64,000 bases of DNA from Achromobacter sp. Marseille-Q4962. Its GTDB lineage: Bacteria; Pseudomonadota; Gammaproteobacteria; Burkholderiales; Burkholderiaceae_B. A model generated the notes under the pieces. It worked only from the letters and a program-made list of their open reading frames with translations, had not been told where the DNA came from and searched no databases. The first letter of the stretch is position 1; every line of letters starts with the position of its first letter. The stretch spans positions 124,001-188,000 of the forward strand of contig NZ_CALSFU010000008.1 of NCBI RefSeq assembly GCF_943737005.1, in the 5' to 3' direction. The position numbers were made by a program, and so were the translations under genes. Shown in pieces: positions 63,708 to 64,000 of the stretch.

Positions 63708-64000
63708 ATGGAGGGTCTGTTGCTCGAACTGCGGCATATCTCGAAGTCGTTCCGCTCCCGCAAGGGCGTCAAGCGCGTGCTGGACGATATCTCTTTCACC
63801 TTCCGGGAAGGCGAGAACATGGCCATCCTGGGCGGCAACGGCTCGGGCAAGTCCACGCTGGTGCGCATGATGTGCGGCATGGAACTGCCCGATTCCGGCG
63901 GCGTGCGGCGCGAGGGCTCGGTGTCCTTTCCGCTGGGTTTCGCCGGCGCCATCAGCCCGAGCATGACGGGGCGCGACAACGTGCGCTTCGTGGCGCGCAT
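63708..64000 (+). CDS. kpsT: capsule polysaccharide ABC exporter ATPase KpsT, 3' end outside window
   Basis: The 97 codons present encode the N-terminal part of an ABC ATPase: LELRHISKSFRSRKGVKRVLDDISFTF, Walker A GGNGSGKST, and the KpsT-like loop FPLGFAGAISPSMTGRDNVRFVARI, which separates polysaccharide-export ATPases from others. The start is uncertain: ATG at 63708 has no clear RBS, while a TTG at 63720 is preceded by GGAGGG. The gene is directly downstream of kpsM and truncated by the window end. Confidence 0.92.
   Translation, partial: MEGLLLELRHISKSFRSRKGVKRVLDDISFTFREGENMAILGGNGSGKSTLVRMMCGMELPDSGGVRREGSVSFPLGFAGAISPSMTGRDNVRFVAR

Overview
The window is high-GC, densely packed bacterial chromosome. 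It suggests a betaproteobacterium of the Alcaligenaceae (Bordetella/Achromobacter type). The reasons are three periplasmic Bug-type receptors, the gene strings gmk-rpoZ-spoT, rdgB-hemW and glnA-ntrB-ntrC, a kpsMT capsule export start, and quinol-type nitric oxide reductase. No species call is possible from sequence reading alone. I saw no rRNA, tRNA, CRISPR array or complete insertion sequence.

Layout. 1-2200: end of a gmk-rpoZ-spoT operon (spoT cut by the window edge). 2285-3880: a TsdA-like dihaem cytochrome behind a partner cytochrome gene that has lost its 5' end. 3881-8779: an SDR, an NlpC/P60 peptidase, AMP nucleosidase and an amino-acid permease. 8804-15930: a nitric-oxide block. NorR is divergent from ytfE, quinol NO reductase and fdxA, with two NorR boxes and a sigma-54 promoter between. 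Then come an sdhC-sdhD-sdhB set with no sdhA, and a truncated haemoglobin behind an NsrR-like operator. 15996-16414: a frameshifted toxin-antitoxin remnant. 16564-18426: yicC and rph, divergent.

18480-25575: accessory catabolic genes. A bicupin gene, MarR regulator, SDR, MFS importer and second SDR are arranged around two copies of one palindromic operator. An acyl-CoA dehydrogenase and an MmgE/PrpD protein follow. 25772-29185: a chemoreceptor converging on, and overlapping, an EAL-GGDEF protein. 29387-35593: core genes rdgB, hemW, glnA, ntrB and ntrC, with a textbook NtrC/sigma-54 glnA promoter and two large hairpins between glnA and ntrB. 35601-35726: nine tandem copies of a 14-bp unit. 35730-38616: LysR regulator and two pirins.

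38679-43319: a Bug receptor and an FbpABC-type iron(III) importer (receptor, double permease, ATPase) with a Fur-like box. 43593-44369: ferredoxin-NADP reductase with its own Fur-like box. 44555-48628: an IclR-associated operon (cupin dioxygenase, Bug receptor, two SDRs, IclR). 48673-52498: a Bug receptor, split AtuA proteins and a divergent LysR. 52619-56741: ridA, recG, oxyR and dps. 56873-64000: surface polysaccharide genes. A TPR protein and two glycosyltransferases run on the minus strand, divergent from kpsM-kpsT on the plus strand.

Together, the window shows housekeeping operons interleaved with blocks of accessory metabolism, NO defence, iron uptake and capsule genes. Most regulatory assignments below are motif-based inference. 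Several genes (tsdB-like, toxin-antitoxin pair, missing sdhA) show gene loss in progress.
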